DNA of 64,000 nt from CAWKMN01 sp963850765 (GTDB lineage Bacteria; Chloroflexota; Anaerolineae; Aggregatilineales; Aggregatilineaceae), in contig CAWKMN010000003.1 of the NCBI GenBank assembly GCA_963850765.1, positions 1,116,001-1,180,000 of the forward strand, given 5' to 3'. How positions within the stretch are numbered: position 1 is the stretch's first letter; every line of letters starts with the position of its first letter. The notes beneath the pieces were generated by a model, which worked only from the letters and a program-made list of their open reading frames with translations, was not told the DNA's origin and searched no databases. Shown one piece after another: positions 53,887 to 63,360 of this stretch. A program made the translations under genes and the position numbers.

Positions 53887-54297
53887 ATGGTTCGTATTCG
53901 TTTGCGCCGTGTCGGACGCAAAAAACAGCCCAGCTATCGTGTGGTCGTAGCCGATTCGCGCAGCCCGCGTGATGGACGTTACATCGAAGTGATCGGTTTC
54001 TACAACCCGCGCACGCAGCCCGCCACCATGACAGTGAAGGAAGACCGCGCGCTGTACTGGTTGGGGGTTGGCGCGCAGCCAAGCGACGCCGTCCGCCGGA
54101 TTCTGGACAAGGTCGGCACGCTGGCACGCTTCGAGCGTCTGGGCCAGGGCGAAGAGATAGCGGCGTTGGTCGCTGAAGCGGAAGCCCAGGTCGCGGCCGC
54201 CGAACCGATCAGCCCGAAGACCAGCTACCCGGCCAAGCCCAAAGCGCCGAAACCGGCGGCCATGGTTGAAGCTGAAGCGGCTGAAGAAGACGCCTAA
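53887..54297 (+). CDS. rpsP: Ribosomal protein bS16
   Basis: The 136-residue bS16 is longer than the usual 80-90 because of an Ala/Pro/Glu-rich tail (EAEAQVAAAEPISPKTSYPA onward). The core MVRIRLRRVGRKKQPSYRVV, SRSPRDGRYIEVIGFYNPRT and LYWLGVGAQPSDAVRRIL is canonical. It lies in the conserved ffh-rpsP-khpA-rimM order. Confidence 0.97.
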   Translation: MVRIRLRRVGRKKQPSYRVVVADSRSPRDGRYIEVIGFYNPRTQPATMTVKEDRALYWLGVGAQPSDAVRRILDKVGTLARFERLGQGEEIAALVAEAEAQVAAAEPISPKTSYPAKPKAPKPAAMVEAEAAEEDA

Positions 54298-54326
54298 CCG
54301 GCGTTGCCAACAAAACTGTGAAACGG

Positions 54327-54352
54327 TGCGGACAGTAGGAATGCTGTCCGCA
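54327..54352 (+). terminator. Hairpin between rpsP and khpA
   Basis: A perfect 9-bp stem (TGCGGACAG with CTGTCCGCA) and an 8-base loop, followed by TTTGGGGTTT. The T run is weak, so it may attenuate rather than stop transcription. Confidence 0.5.
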
Positions 54353-54401
54353 TTTGGGGTTTAGCCTGCGGTCCGGTGCAGAACCAAGAAAGAAGAACCT
54401 C

Positions 54402-54635
54402 ATGAAAGAACTGGTTGAATATATTGCCAAGTCGCTGGTCGATGATCCATCCCAGGTCGAAGTCCACGAAGTCGAGAATGATCGCGGAGGATCAACCATC
54501 ATCGAGCTTCAGGTCGCACCCGAAGATATGGGCCGGGTGATCGGCAAGGACGGGCGCGTGGCGAACGCGATGCGTGTCCTGGTGCGCGTCGTGGCGGCCA
54601 AACAGGGCAAACGCGTTAACCTCGATATTGTTTAG
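54402..54635 (+). CDS. khpA: KH-domain RNA-binding protein KhpA
   Basis: The 77-residue KhpA/YlqC-type protein has a single type II KH domain with the GxxG loop in RVIGKDGRVANAMRVLVRVV. The start is MKELVEYIAKSLVDDPSQ. It commonly lies between rpsP and rimM and in other bacteria pairs with KhpB in sRNA and division control. rimM starts three bases after its stop. Confidence 0.95.
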   Translation: MKELVEYIAKSLVDDPSQVEVHEVENDRGGSTIIELQVAPEDMGRVIGKDGRVANAMRVLVRVVAAKQGKRVNLDIV

Positions 54636-54638
54636 CTC

Positions 54639-55172
54639 ATGCCCGCCGAACAACCACCTTTTTTGCTGCTCGGCCGGGTGCTGCGCCCGCACGGGATACG
54701 CGGCGAGATCCGCATTGAAGTACTGACGGATTACCCGGAACGGATCGTGCCGGGAATGATCGTGTATATTGGCCGCGATCCCGACGACGCCCGCTCAGCG
54801 GTCGAGTATACGATCGAGAGCGCCCGCACTCACCTGCAGTATCTCATCCTGAGACTCGAAAATATACCGGATCGTGACGCGGCGGATTTCCTGCGCGAGC
54901 TGTACGTGATGGTCGCCTTCGACGACGCCGTGCCGTTAGACGAGGACGAGTTCTATCTGTTCCAGGCGATCGGACTGGCGGTCTTTACGGACGCCGGCGA
55001 GCACCTGGGCGAAGTGACCGACGTGCTCGAAACGGGTGCGAATGACGTGTACGTGGTGCAGGGTTCGCGCGGCGAAATTCTGCTGCCGGTCCTGGACGAG
55101 GTCATCCTCGACGTGGATCTGGACGCGGGCCGCATGACCGTCCGGCTGATGGACGGCCTGCTGGGGGATTAG
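54639..55172 (+). CDS. rimM: 16S rRNA processing protein RimM
   Basis: The 177-residue protein assists 30S head maturation by binding bS19/16S rRNA. The RimM domain shows LLLGRVLRPHGIRGEIRIEV and DYPERI, and the PRC-barrel reads AVFTDAGEHLGEVTDVLETG, then NDVYVVQGSRGEILLPVLDE. Length is normal. trmD and rplS, which usually follow, are absent; dprA comes next at eight bases. Confidence 0.95.
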   Translation: MPAEQPPFLLLGRVLRPHGIRGEIRIEVLTDYPERIVPGMIVYIGRDPDDARSAVEYTIESARTHLQYLILRLENIPDRDAADFLRELYVMVAFDDAVPLDEDEFYLFQAIGLAVFTDAGEHLGEVTDVLETGANDVYVVQGSRGEILLPVLDEVILDVDLDAGRMTVRLMDGLLGD

Positions 55173-55180
55173 GCCCCATC

Positions 55181-56293
55181 ATGGAAACGCGTAAGTACTG
55201 GCTGGGGTTCAATGTAATCAAGGGCGTCGGCCCGGTGCGGCTGCGCGCGCTGCGCCAGTTCTTCGGCAGCCTCGACACCGCGTGGCACGCCTCTGAATCC
55301 GACCTGTTGGCCGCCGGATTAGACCGGCGTACTCTGGGCAATCTGCGCCAGGCGCGACAGGTGGTCGATCTGGATCGGCTGGCTCAGGACGTTGAGGCGC
55401 TGGGCGCATCGGTGGTGACGCTGGACGATCCCGATTATCCGGCGCTGCTGCGCGAACTGCCGGACGCGCCGCCTGTGCTGTATTTTAAGGGAACGCTGCG
55501 CGACGTGGATCAGTGGGCGGTGGCCTTTGTCGGCACGCGCCGCGCCACGGTCTATGGGCGCGATATGACGCGGACGCTTGTCGAGGGGCTGATCGGCGCG
55601 GGGATCACGATCGTCAGCGGGCTGGCGCTCGGCATCGACGCGGCGGCGCACAAAGCCGCGCTGGACGCAGGCGGACGCACCATCGCCGTGATGGGCTGCG
55701 GCATCGACGTAATCTACCCGCCAGAGCATCGGGGTCTGGCCGCTGCCATTATTGAGAACGGCGCACTCGTGACGGAATTTCCACCCGGCACGCCGCCCGA
55801 AGGCAAGAATTTCCCCGTGCGCAACCGCACGATCAGCGGCTTATCGCTCGGGGTGGTCGTGGTCGAAGCCCCCCCCGAAAGCGGCGCGCTGCTCACCGCC
55901 GATCTCGCCGTCGATCAGGGGCGTGATGTGTTTGCCGTGCCGGGCAACATCACCTCCAAGACCAGCCTTGGCACGAATCGGCTGATCCAACATGGGGCCA
56001 AGCTGGTGATCGGCGCGGAAGATATTCTGGACGAACTGAACCTGACCCGCACCACGGTCGAAACCCGGCTTGAAGTACGCGCCGCCGCACCCGCCAACGC
56101 GTCCGAAGAGGCCCTTTTACACCATCTCAGCGACGAACCCCGCCACATCGACGACCTGTGCCAGTTGGTCTGCCTGCCGATCACGCAGGTCAGCAGCACG
56201 CTGGCGATCATGGAACTGAAAGGGCTGGTCCGGCGCCTGGAGGGGATGCAGTACACGCTGGCGCGCGGCGGCGATAGTTACCGGCTGGATTAG
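55181..56293 (+). CDS. dprA: DNA-processing protein DprA (Smf)
   Basis: The 370-residue protein binds single-stranded DNA and loads RecA during natural transformation. An N-terminal HhH-like region (KGVGPVRLRALRQFFGSLDT) precedes the Rossmann-like DprA core: FVGTRRATVYGRDMTRTLVE, SGLALGIDAAAHKAALDAGG, IAVMGCGIDVIYPPEHRGLA, SRNRTISGLS-like NRTISGLSLGVVVVEAPPES and AVPGNITSKTSLGTNRLIQH. A C-terminal winged helix follows (LLHHLSDEPRHIDDLCQLVC). It overlaps nothing and starts eight bases after rimM. Confidence 0.95.
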   Translation: METRKYWLGFNVIKGVGPVRLRALRQFFGSLDTAWHASESDLLAAGLDRRTLGNLRQARQVVDLDRLAQDVEALGASVVTLDDPDYPALLRELPDAPPVLYFKGTLRDVDQWAVAFVGTRRATVYGRDMTRTLVEGLIGAGITIVSGLALGIDAAAHKAALDAGGRTIAVMGCGIDVIYPPEHRGLAAAIIENGALVTEFPPGTPPEGKNFPVRNRTISGLSLGVVVVEAPPESGALLTADLAVDQGRDVFAVPGNITSKTSLGTNRLIQHGAKLVIGAEDILDELNLTRTTVETRLEVRAAAPANASEEALLHHLSDEPRHIDDLCQLVCLPITQVSSTLAIMELKGLVRRLEGMQYTLARGGDSYRLD

Positions 56294-56298
56294 CAGAG

Positions 56299-56411
56299 CC
56301 GTCAGCATTCAGCCTTCAGCTTTCAGCTAAAACCAACCGCCTTGAGCGTGGATTGGACACGATCATGATTGCATTGGCCCTTTAGCTTTTGGCTGACCGC
56401 TGACCGCTGAT
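56299..56411. repeat. GTTCAGC-type inverted repeat element, copy 2
   Basis: Left end GTCAGCATTCAGCCTTCAGC then TTTCAGCT (four 7-base units); right end TTTTGGCTGACCGCTGA then CCGCTGATGG. It matches the element at 29983-30097. It supplies an ATG at 56410 that is not the manC start. Confidence 0.75.
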
Positions 56412-56445
56412 GGCCGACAGCTACGCTTTAGATAGGTGGTTATTC

Positions 56446-57526
56446 ATGGAAAATCTATACGCCCTGATTACGGCCGGCGGTGGCGGGACCCGGTTGTGGC
56501 CGCTCAGCCGCCAGAGCCGCCCCAAACAAATGCTGCCACTGATCGAGGAGCGGACGATGTTCCAGGTGGCGGTAGACCGGCTGGAGCCGCTGCTGCCCCC
56601 GGAGCGGATATTTGTCGTCACTGGGCGCGATCAGGTGGACGAACTGCGCCGCAGCACGCCCCACATCCCGGCCGGGAACTTCATTGTCGAGCCGTTCATT
56701 CGCAACAACGGTCCGGCGATAGGGCTGGCGACGGTGCATATTCAACAGCGGGTGCCCGATGCCGTGATCGCCGTGCTGGCGTCGGATCACCACATCGCGG
56801 ATCGAGAGCGGTTCCAGCGCGTGCTGGTCGCGGCCGGCGAACTCGCCATGCAGGATACGATCGTCACGCTGGGCATTCACCCCTCCTTCCCCTCGACCGG
56901 CTATGGATACATCCGGCGCGGCGAGCCGCTGACCCAGATCGACTCGTTCCAGAGCTACTGCGCGGACGGCTTCACCGAAAAACCCGATCTGGCGACCGCT
57001 GTGCGTTTTCTGGCCGACGGGCGGTTCAGTTGGAACAGCGGCATGTTTATTTACCGGGCCGCTTATATCATGAGCGAGTACGCGCGCCAGCAGCCCGCAT
57101 ATGTACACGCTGCTGCACGAGATCGCCGCGTCGATTGGGCGCGACGATTACGCGGCGGTGCTGGATCGCGTCTGGCCGGAGATGCCCAAGCTGTCCATCG
57201 ACTATGCGATCATGGAAGGGGCCAGCAACATGGCGGTCATTCCGGTGGACATCGGCTGGAGCGACATCGGCAGTTGGGCCACGCTCTTTGATGTGCTGGA
57301 CGGCGACGCGGATGGCAACGTCAAACGCGGCCGGCAGGATCATATCACCATCGAGACGAAAGATTCGCTGATCTACAGCGACCGCCGCGTGGCGGTGATT
57401 GGCCTGGAAGACATCATTATTGTGGATACGGACGATGCGCTGCTGGTCTGCCGCCGGGATCTCTCGCAGGAGGTGCGGCAGGTAGTCGAGCAGCTTAAAG
57501 CGGCAGGCGAAGACGACCTGCTCTAA
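56446..57526 (+). CDS. manC: Mannose-1-phosphate guanylyltransferase, frameshifted
   Basis: The enzyme makes GDP-mannose from mannose-1-phosphate and GTP. Frame 1 (56446-about 57097) has YALITAGGGGTRLWPLSRQS, RPKQMLPL and IVEPFIRNNGPAIGLA, then SDHHIADRERF and GRFSWNSGMFIYRA. Frame 2 (57101-57526) has SIDYAIMEGASNMAVIPVDI then GWSDIGSWATLFDVLD. Reading CCCGCATATG (57094-57103) as CCCGATATG joins ARQQPDMYTLLHEI. The product is about 360 residues without a PMI domain. AGGTGG precedes the ATG at 56446. Confidence 0.87.
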
Positions 57527-57531
57527 CCATC

Positions 57532-57825
57532 ATGGTGATTGTGGCGGCGATTATTGATCTGGATCTGCCCGGTGTCGCGTCGCTGAAAGAAAAGCGCAGC
57601 GTGCTGAAATCGCTGATCGCGCGGCTGCACAAGGAGTTTAACATCGCCGTCGCGGAAGTCGATCTGCACGACGCCTGGGAATCGGCCGCGATCGGCGTGG
57701 CGATTGTCAGCACGGAAGCGGGCCACGCCGAAGCCGTGCTCGAGCGCATCCTGCGCTGGATCGAGCGCAACCGCCCCGACGTGATGATTGTGGATCACAC
57801 GCTTGAGGTGATTCACGTGAGTTAG
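57532..57825 (+). CDS. DUF503 family protein
   Basis: The 97-residue protein is a full-length DUF503 (YlxP-like) member, often found near rbfA and nusA. It reads IVAAIIDLDLPGVASLKEKR, SVLKSLIARLHKEFNIAVAE and VDLHDAWESAAIGVAIVS. The fold is ferredoxin-like; the function is unknown, with translation or ribosome maturation suggested by context elsewhere. It starts five bases after manC and is convergent with the dynamin operon. Confidence 0.9.
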   Translation: MVIVAAIIDLDLPGVASLKEKRSVLKSLIARLHKEFNIAVAEVDLHDAWESAAIGVAIVSTEAGHAEAVLERILRWIERNRPDVMIVDHTLEVIHVS

Positions 57826-57870
57826 CAGTATTCAGTTGACAGTGAGCAGTTCAAGGTGTGAGTTTGATGT

Positions 57871-57898
57871 GTAGGGGCGTATTGCGATACGCCCCTAC
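57871..57898. repeat. GTAGGGGCGTAT/ATACGCCCCTAC perfect palindrome, copy 3
   Basis: Two perfect 12-base arms flank the loop TGCG. It lies between the convergent DUF503 and dynamin-like genes and could terminate transcripts from both sides. Short NTTCAG-type half-repeats lie just upstream (57830-57855). Confidence 0.8.
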
Positions 57899-57935
57899 AA
57901 ACGGGAAGGATCACCGAAAGCAGGGGTGAAGTCCC

Positions 57936-59741
57936 TTATTCCTCGATCACGATCTCGATCGCGTCGATGTCGCGGCGCAGTTTTTTCGAGGCTTCCGCTT
58001 TTTCGCTCAGCGCCGTCTGTTGCGCCTGATACTTATCCTTGAGCACGCCTAACTGGCTGAACACCGGCGAGAGAATCTGCTGGCCGTACTGCAACAGGCG
58101 GCTGCGCTCGCGGTTGGTGAGATCCAGCATGGCGTCGTGGTAGCTTTTCTGGAGCGCCGCGAGCCGCTGATCCAGTTCGGCGTTGGCATCGCGCTTGATC
58201 TTGCGCCAGTACAGCATGGCCGCCGCACCGCCGCCCACCAGCAGCACCGGGCCGATGACCAGCACGGCCAGCGCCGTCCCGGCAGCCGCGGTGATCGCGC
58301 CGGGAGCCGCCACGCCCAGCACCACGGCCAGGATCCCGCCCAATGCCGCCGTAAACCCGGTGGAGAAGCCGAGCAGGTTGCCGCGAAACGTATTGCGCAG
58401 GTTCTCGGCCAGGCTGTTATCCGTGTAGGATTTCAACTCGGTATCGGCAATGGCGATCGCTTCTTGCAGGGCGACACGCTGTTCGGCGTAGCCCGTGGCA
58501 TCCACCGCGCCGATCTCGCGATCCAGCGTGGTTTTGACGTCGTTCAGCCGGTCGAGGATGCTTCGCCAATAGCGGCGGCTGTTGTCCACCACGGCGTTAA
58601 CGTACTGCTCCGAAATCGACGTGATCTGGTCCAGCGCATTGCCGACGACCTGCTTTTCAAACTCGTCACGCATCTGGTCGCGATCCAATGTACGTGCGGC
58701 GCGCTGCACCGTCAGGTTATCCTGAATGAACTTGTGCCCGCGCGTTTTGAGATCGGCAAACACCCGGTCGAGTTCGCGCCCGGCGGTTTTAAGGTTCTCA
58801 TCCAGCGATCCCGCCTGCCGCTCAAGCTCCTGGCGCAGACTCTCGGCCAGCGCGGTATCGCTGGTGATCAGCGCGATCTGCTGGTCCAGCACGCCGGTGT
58901 AACGCTGGATCAGGCTGTCCACAAAATCAAGCTGGGCGTAGAGTTTCTGCTTGGCGGGTGGCACGCGCTGGAAGATGCCGCGCAGGTGCTCGCGCACGGC
59001 GTTCATCCCGCCAGGATCGCCGGGTGCGGACGAGAACAGGCTGCCCACACCGCCGCGTTCCCGGAGAGCCTCGCGCGCCGAGACCATAAAGATCTCCGGG
59101 CGCAGACCGAGCAGTTCCTGCAACTGCTGCTGCACAAACGCCTGGACCTCTTTCTGCTCGCGTTTTTGCAGCAGATCCGTCTGGTTGATGACGACGACGA
59201 TTTTTTTGCCGTAGTCCCGCGCCAGTTCGAGATACAGCCGTTCGGTTTCAGCCAGCGCGCGCTTGGCGGAGAGCAGGAAGATCACGAGATCGCTGCGGCT
59301 CAGGAAATTCTTGGCGATGCTTTCGTGCTTGCGAAACACCGAGCCGGTGCCGGGCGTATCCACGATGACGACGCCAGGACCGCCCGTGTTCGGGTGCAGC
59401 CACTCGCGCACCACGTCCTTTTCGCGCCACGCGTAATCGTTGCGGCGCTTGCTCGACCACCGGATCAGCTCGATGGCATCCGTGGTCGGGGTAATACCCA
59501 TCGGCAGCAGATCGTCGCCGATCAGCGCGTTGACAAAGGTCGATTTGCCCGCGTTGAACTCACCCACCACGACGACGAGGAAAAACATCTCCTGCAAATC
59601 GGCGGCGTTCTGCTGCAGGCGTTTGCGGTCTTCGGCGTTATGGTCGCCGATCTGCCCGATGATGTCCGCCACGTCGTGCAGCAGGTGCACTTCGCGCTCG
59701 CGTGCGTCGGCAATCGGGCCCTCTAACACGATACTTGTCAT
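57936..59741 (-). CDS. Bacterial dynamin-like GTPase, first of a tandem pair (downstream gene)
   Basis: The 601-residue dynamin-like protein has the P-loop GEFNAGKST at residues 60-68, switch segment MGITPTTDAIELI, DTPG at 128-131 and NQTD at 186-189. Long helical stalk regions follow, then two closely spaced hydrophobic stretches (about residues 425-500: FSTGFTAALGGILAVVLGVA, then ALAVLVIGPVLLVGGGAAAM) that resemble the membrane paddle. The C-terminus is coiled coil. The ATG lies one base after the stop of its partner. Known relatives remodel or protect membranes. Confidence 0.9.
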   Translation of the reverse strand: MTSIVLEGPIADAREREVHLLHDVADIIGQIGDHNAEDRKRLQQNAADLQEMFFLVVVVGEFNAGKSTFVNALIGDDLLPMGITPTTDAIELIRWSSKRRNDYAWREKDVVREWLHPNTGGPGVVIVDTPGTGSVFRKHESIAKNFLSRSDLVIFLLSAKRALAETERLYLELARDYGKKIVVVINQTDLLQKREQKEVQAFVQQQLQELLGLRPEIFMVSAREALRERGGVGSLFSSAPGDPGGMNAVREHLRGIFQRVPPAKQKLYAQLDFVDSLIQRYTGVLDQQIALITSDTALAESLRQELERQAGSLDENLKTAGRELDRVFADLKTRGHKFIQDNLTVQRAARTLDRDQMRDEFEKQVVGNALDQITSISEQYVNAVVDNSRRYWRSILDRLNDVKTTLDREIGAVDATGYAEQRVALQEAIAIADTELKSYTDNSLAENLRNTFRGNLLGFSTGFTAALGGILAVVLGVAAPGAITAAAGTALAVLVIGPVLLVGGGAAAMLYWRKIKRDANAELDQRLAALQKSYHDAMLDLTNRERSRLLQYGQQILSPVFSQLGVLKDKYQAQQTALSEKAEASKKLRRDIDAIEIVIEE

Positions 59742-59742
59742 G

Positions 59743-61608
59743 CTATTGTTCCTTCACGGTGCGATCGGCGCCGGACTTCACCGCCAGATCGGCCAATCCT
59801 CCCTGGATGCGGGTTAACGTCTGCTGGTGCGCGATCAGATCTGTGCGCAGCTTGCCGAGCAGTTCGCCCTGCGACTCGATCAGCCGGGTGAACGGGGCCG
59901 TCGCATCGCGGCGCAGTTGGACGCCGTGCGCGATCATCTCGTTCACGGCTCCGCGCAGCGTGTCCAGATAATCATCACGCTGCTCGCGCAGGCGGCGCTC
60001 GTAGTTCTTGCGCAGGAACCAGCCGCGCAGTGGGATCAGCGCCATCCCCAGGAGCACCATCACCACGCCGACGGCGAACATGATAAAGACGCCGCCGATC
60101 TCTGTGGAGAAACCTTCCCAGGCTCCGGCCGCCACCGCCAGCACCAGACAGACCGTCATGATCTCCCACAGCGCCAGGATGATCAGGCTGTTGCGCAGGG
60201 TGCGATCCAGATGGCCCGTCTCAAAGCGCTGCGCGTCCCGCAGAATATCGTCCAGGCGGCTGTGAATATCGCGCAGAAAGCTGCGCTCGTAGCGAAGCGG
60301 CGTCTGGATGCGGCCGATCACCTTGTTAGAGAGCGTCGGGGGAAGTGCCTGGACCGCCTGCCGGGTGTAATCCACCAGATCGTCAATATCCTGCAAATCG
60401 CGCCCTTCGAGCCGCGGGCCGAGCTTATCCACCGCCGCCGGGATCAGCAGCAGCGTTTCGTTGACCTTGTGCTGCTCGAAGGCGTTTTCGGCACGCGTCC
60501 GGCCCTGGAAGCGGCGCAGCAGCCGCCCGATCCCGGCGATCTCGCTCAGACCGCTGAAAAACAACCCGATCCCGCGTGAGAACTGGAACAGATCGCCAAT
60601 AGCACCGCTGCCGCGCGCGGCGGCCTCGTTCCACGTGTTTTCGATGGTGGTCAGCGCGTCCTCGGCGGTTTTTTGCTGCTCGCGGCGGCCCTGCTCAATC
60701 TGCGCGTCGATGTTCTCGACCGTCTTGCGGTGTGTATCCAGCGCGGCCTGCTGCCCCTGCATCAGCTCCTGCGCGGATTTCGTTACGTTCTGGCAGACCT
60801 GGACCGGCGTTTCGAGCTTCTGGCGGAAGCGCTCGACGTCGCTCAGCGTTTCTTTGATATACGCTTCGATCTCCGCGAAGCCGCTTTCGTCCCACAGGAT
60901 TTCATCACGGGGTGTTTCCTGCTGCGCTTCCAGCGCTTGCCGCGCGGAGACGAGCCAGACTTGCGGCTCGATGCCCAGATGAACACGGCTCTGATCGCGC
61001 ACAAAATCGCGGATCTGCTCGCGTTCGGCCGGATCGAGCACATCCACCTGATTGACCACGATGATCACCCGCTTGCCGAAGACTTTGAGCTGCTGCAAAT
61101 ATTCCAGGTTGCTGGCCGTCAATACCTGGGTGGCGATCATGACCAGCAGTACCACATCGGCGCGGTGCAAAAAGCGGCGCGTGACTTCGTCGTGCGTGCG
61201 GAAGACCGATTCCAGGCCGGGTGTATCCACCAGGCTGAGGTTTTCGAGCAGCGGGCTGGGGTGGAACACGGTTTCAATATCGCCTGCGCGCGAACGCTGG
61301 ATGTCTGAGCCGTGCCGCAGGATCACGATATGATCGGTGGTGGGGATCGGCCCGACTTCCAGCACTTCCGCGCCGAGCAGCGCGTTGATCACGCTCGATT
61401 TGCCCGAGCCAAACGGTCCCACCATGACCATCAGAAAGGGATGGTTGGTGTGGAACAGCGCATCGCGCACCTGCTCCATTTCGTTGTCGGGCAGGCTGTC
61501 CACCCGCTCCAGCGTTTCGAGCAGCGCGGTGATCTCGTCGTGCTCTTGCCGGCGGATGGCTTCGTACTGCGTAAGCAGCTTGCTTGAAAGTTGCTGAATT
61601 TCAATCAT
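59743..61608 (-). CDS. Bacterial dynamin-like GTPase, second of a tandem pair (upstream gene)
   Basis: The 621-residue protein is a diverged partner of the gene downstream. It has GPFGSGKSS at residues 64-72, PIPTTDHIV, DTPG at 128-131 and NQVD at 186-189, so the last two motifs have the same positions as in the other GTPase. Long coiled-coil regions follow, then two adjacent membrane segments (ILALWEIMTVCLVLAVAAGA and IGGVFIMFAVGVVMVLLGMA). I chose ATG 61608 (MIEIQQLSSK), two bases after the kinase stop. The G domain retains all main motifs, so both proteins probably hydrolyse GTP and may form a hetero-oligomer, as known for some other bacterial dynamin pairs. Confidence 0.9.
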   Translation of the reverse strand: MIEIQQLSSKLLTQYEAIRRQEHDEITALLETLERVDSLPDNEMEQVRDALFHTNHPFLMVMVGPFGSGKSSVINALLGAEVLEVGPIPTTDHIVILRHGSDIQRSRAGDIETVFHPSPLLENLSLVDTPGLESVFRTHDEVTRRFLHRADVVLLVMIATQVLTASNLEYLQQLKVFGKRVIIVVNQVDVLDPAEREQIRDFVRDQSRVHLGIEPQVWLVSARQALEAQQETPRDEILWDESGFAEIEAYIKETLSDVERFRQKLETPVQVCQNVTKSAQELMQGQQAALDTHRKTVENIDAQIEQGRREQQKTAEDALTTIENTWNEAAARGSGAIGDLFQFSRGIGLFFSGLSEIAGIGRLLRRFQGRTRAENAFEQHKVNETLLLIPAAVDKLGPRLEGRDLQDIDDLVDYTRQAVQALPPTLSNKVIGRIQTPLRYERSFLRDIHSRLDDILRDAQRFETGHLDRTLRNSLIILALWEIMTVCLVLAVAAGAWEGFSTEIGGVFIMFAVGVVMVLLGMALIPLRGWFLRKNYERRLREQRDDYLDTLRGAVNEMIAHGVQLRRDATAPFTRLIESQGELLGKLRTDLIAHQQTLTRIQGGLADLAVKSGADRTVKEQ

Positions 61609-61609
61609 A

Positions 61610-63344
61610 TCAGAGTAGTGATCCTGGCATATAGTCTCGCAGGATAGAGCCGCCAATGAACTCGCGCAGCAGCGAGTTATCCGGGACCAGTTCGGGACTC
61701 ATGGGTTTGAGCCAGCCGAGAATGGACAGCAGCCGCCGCGCTTCGATGTAGTGCTGCTGGCGCGGCTCGATCTGAAGCAGCAGCGGTTCCGCCATGGGGC
61801 GCAGCACGGCCAGTTCGTATAACAGTGCCGAATTGAACATCACGTCGGCGTTTTCCTGGTGCGGGAAGATATTGCGTTTTTCGCCGCGCCGCACGCTTTC
61901 CCAGCGCGAGAGTGTATCCCACGCGGTATATCCGCGGAAGGTCGCGTCGCGCACGATGCGGCGGATCAGCCGGACATCGGTGGTCGGGACGCGGTTGTGA
62001 CGGTCAATATTCAACTGCGTCAGCGCCGAGACATACACGCGGAACATCTGGTGCGGTGGGCAGCGCCGACACCAGCCCTGGATTCAGCCCGTGGATCCCC
62101 TCCACGATCAGGATGTGCTCGGGTGACAGGCGGACCGGTTTGTCTTCGAACTGGCGTTTGCCGCTCACGAAGTCATAGTAGGGGATGCGGACTTCCTGGC
62201 AGCCGGTCAGGGTTGACAACTGCTCGTTAAACAGCGGAATATCGACCGCCTCCAGCGCTTCGAAGTCGTATTCGCCTTTTTCATCCTTGGGCGTCTTTTC
62301 GCGCTCGACAAAATAGCGGTCCATTTCGAGCGTATAGGGGCGCAGGCCGTGCGCCATCAACTGGATCGCCAGCCGCTTGGAAAAGGTTGTCTTGCCCGAC
62401 GATGACGGTCCTGCAATCAGCACCAGCCGCAGGCCGCTGTCGTGCTGCTCCGCGATCTGCGAGGCGATCTGCGCGATATGCTGCTCGTGCAGCGCTTCGT
62501 TGACCAGCACCAGTTCGCGCGCCCGGTTATCGCGGATCGCCTGGTTCAGATTGCCGATGTCTTCCATGCCTAACAGGAACAACCACTCCTCAGTGCGCCG
62601 GAAGACCTCGGTAAGCTGCGGCGATTTGACATAGGGCAGGATGACGTTGGGCGTCTCGCGGCGCGGGTATTGCAGCACGAAGCCGTCCTGCTCCGCCCGG
62701 ATGTTAAACAGCGTCAGGTAGCCCGTGTCGGGGACCATGTAGCCATAAAAATAGTCGGCCTGCCCGCGCAGTTCGTAAATCGTCAGGTAATCTTTGCTGC
62801 GGAATTCCAGCAGGCGCACCTTGTCATCATCGCCGCACTCGCGGAACATGGCGATCGCTTCGGCCAGCGGGATCTGCCGCCGGACGATGGGATCGCTGGC
62901 GGCGACGATTTCATGCATCCGGTCGCGGATGGCTTCCAGTTCGTCGTCGCTGAACGGATCGCGGTTGCGCACCTTGCAGAAAAACGCGCCGCTGGGCAGC
63001 GAATAATCGATGTTGATCTGGACGCCAGGGAACAGCTCAGAGGCGGCCACCGTGAGCAGGAAGGCGAGCGACCGGCGGTAGATGCGCCCGCCATCGCCCG
63101 AATCCATCCGCACCAGCGTCACGCTGACATCACGCGTGACGGGCATGGTCAGCTCGCGCAGCAGCCCATCCACGATGGCCGCCACGGGCATCACACCGCG
63201 CGGACTGTTGCCGTTTTCGTACTTCCGCACAAAGAGTTCAAGCGGCGAGCCAACCGGGCCTTCCAGAACGTGCTGTTCGGGAAACGTGACCTGTACCGTG
63301 GTGCGCGGCTCTGCCTTGCGAATTACCGTTCGTTGGGCTTCCAT
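61610..63344 (-). CDS. Threonyl-tRNA-synthetase-like/uridine kinase-like nucleoside kinase, frameshifted
   Basis: The corrected product is about 577 residues: an N-terminal TGS-like and ThrRS second-additional-domain-like region (residues about 1-290), then a P-loop kinase with GPSSSGKTT at 312-320, LEMDRYFVEREKTPKDEKGE and ILIVEGIHGLNP. The C-terminal frame (62047-61610) has QMFRVYVSALTQLNIDRHNR and RRIVRDATFRGYTAWDTLSR. Reading GCACCAGATG at about 62050 as GCACAGATG restores TAQMFRV. The family phosphorylates nucleosides in thermophiles and Firmicutes relatives. It is the first gene of a three-gene operon with the dynamins. Confidence 0.85.
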
Positions 63345-63360
63345 AGTCTCTCGTTACCCA

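Noticed and set aside
58137..59726. 529-codon plus-strand frame
   Set aside because: It is antisense to the dynamin-like gene, which holds the GTPase motifs.
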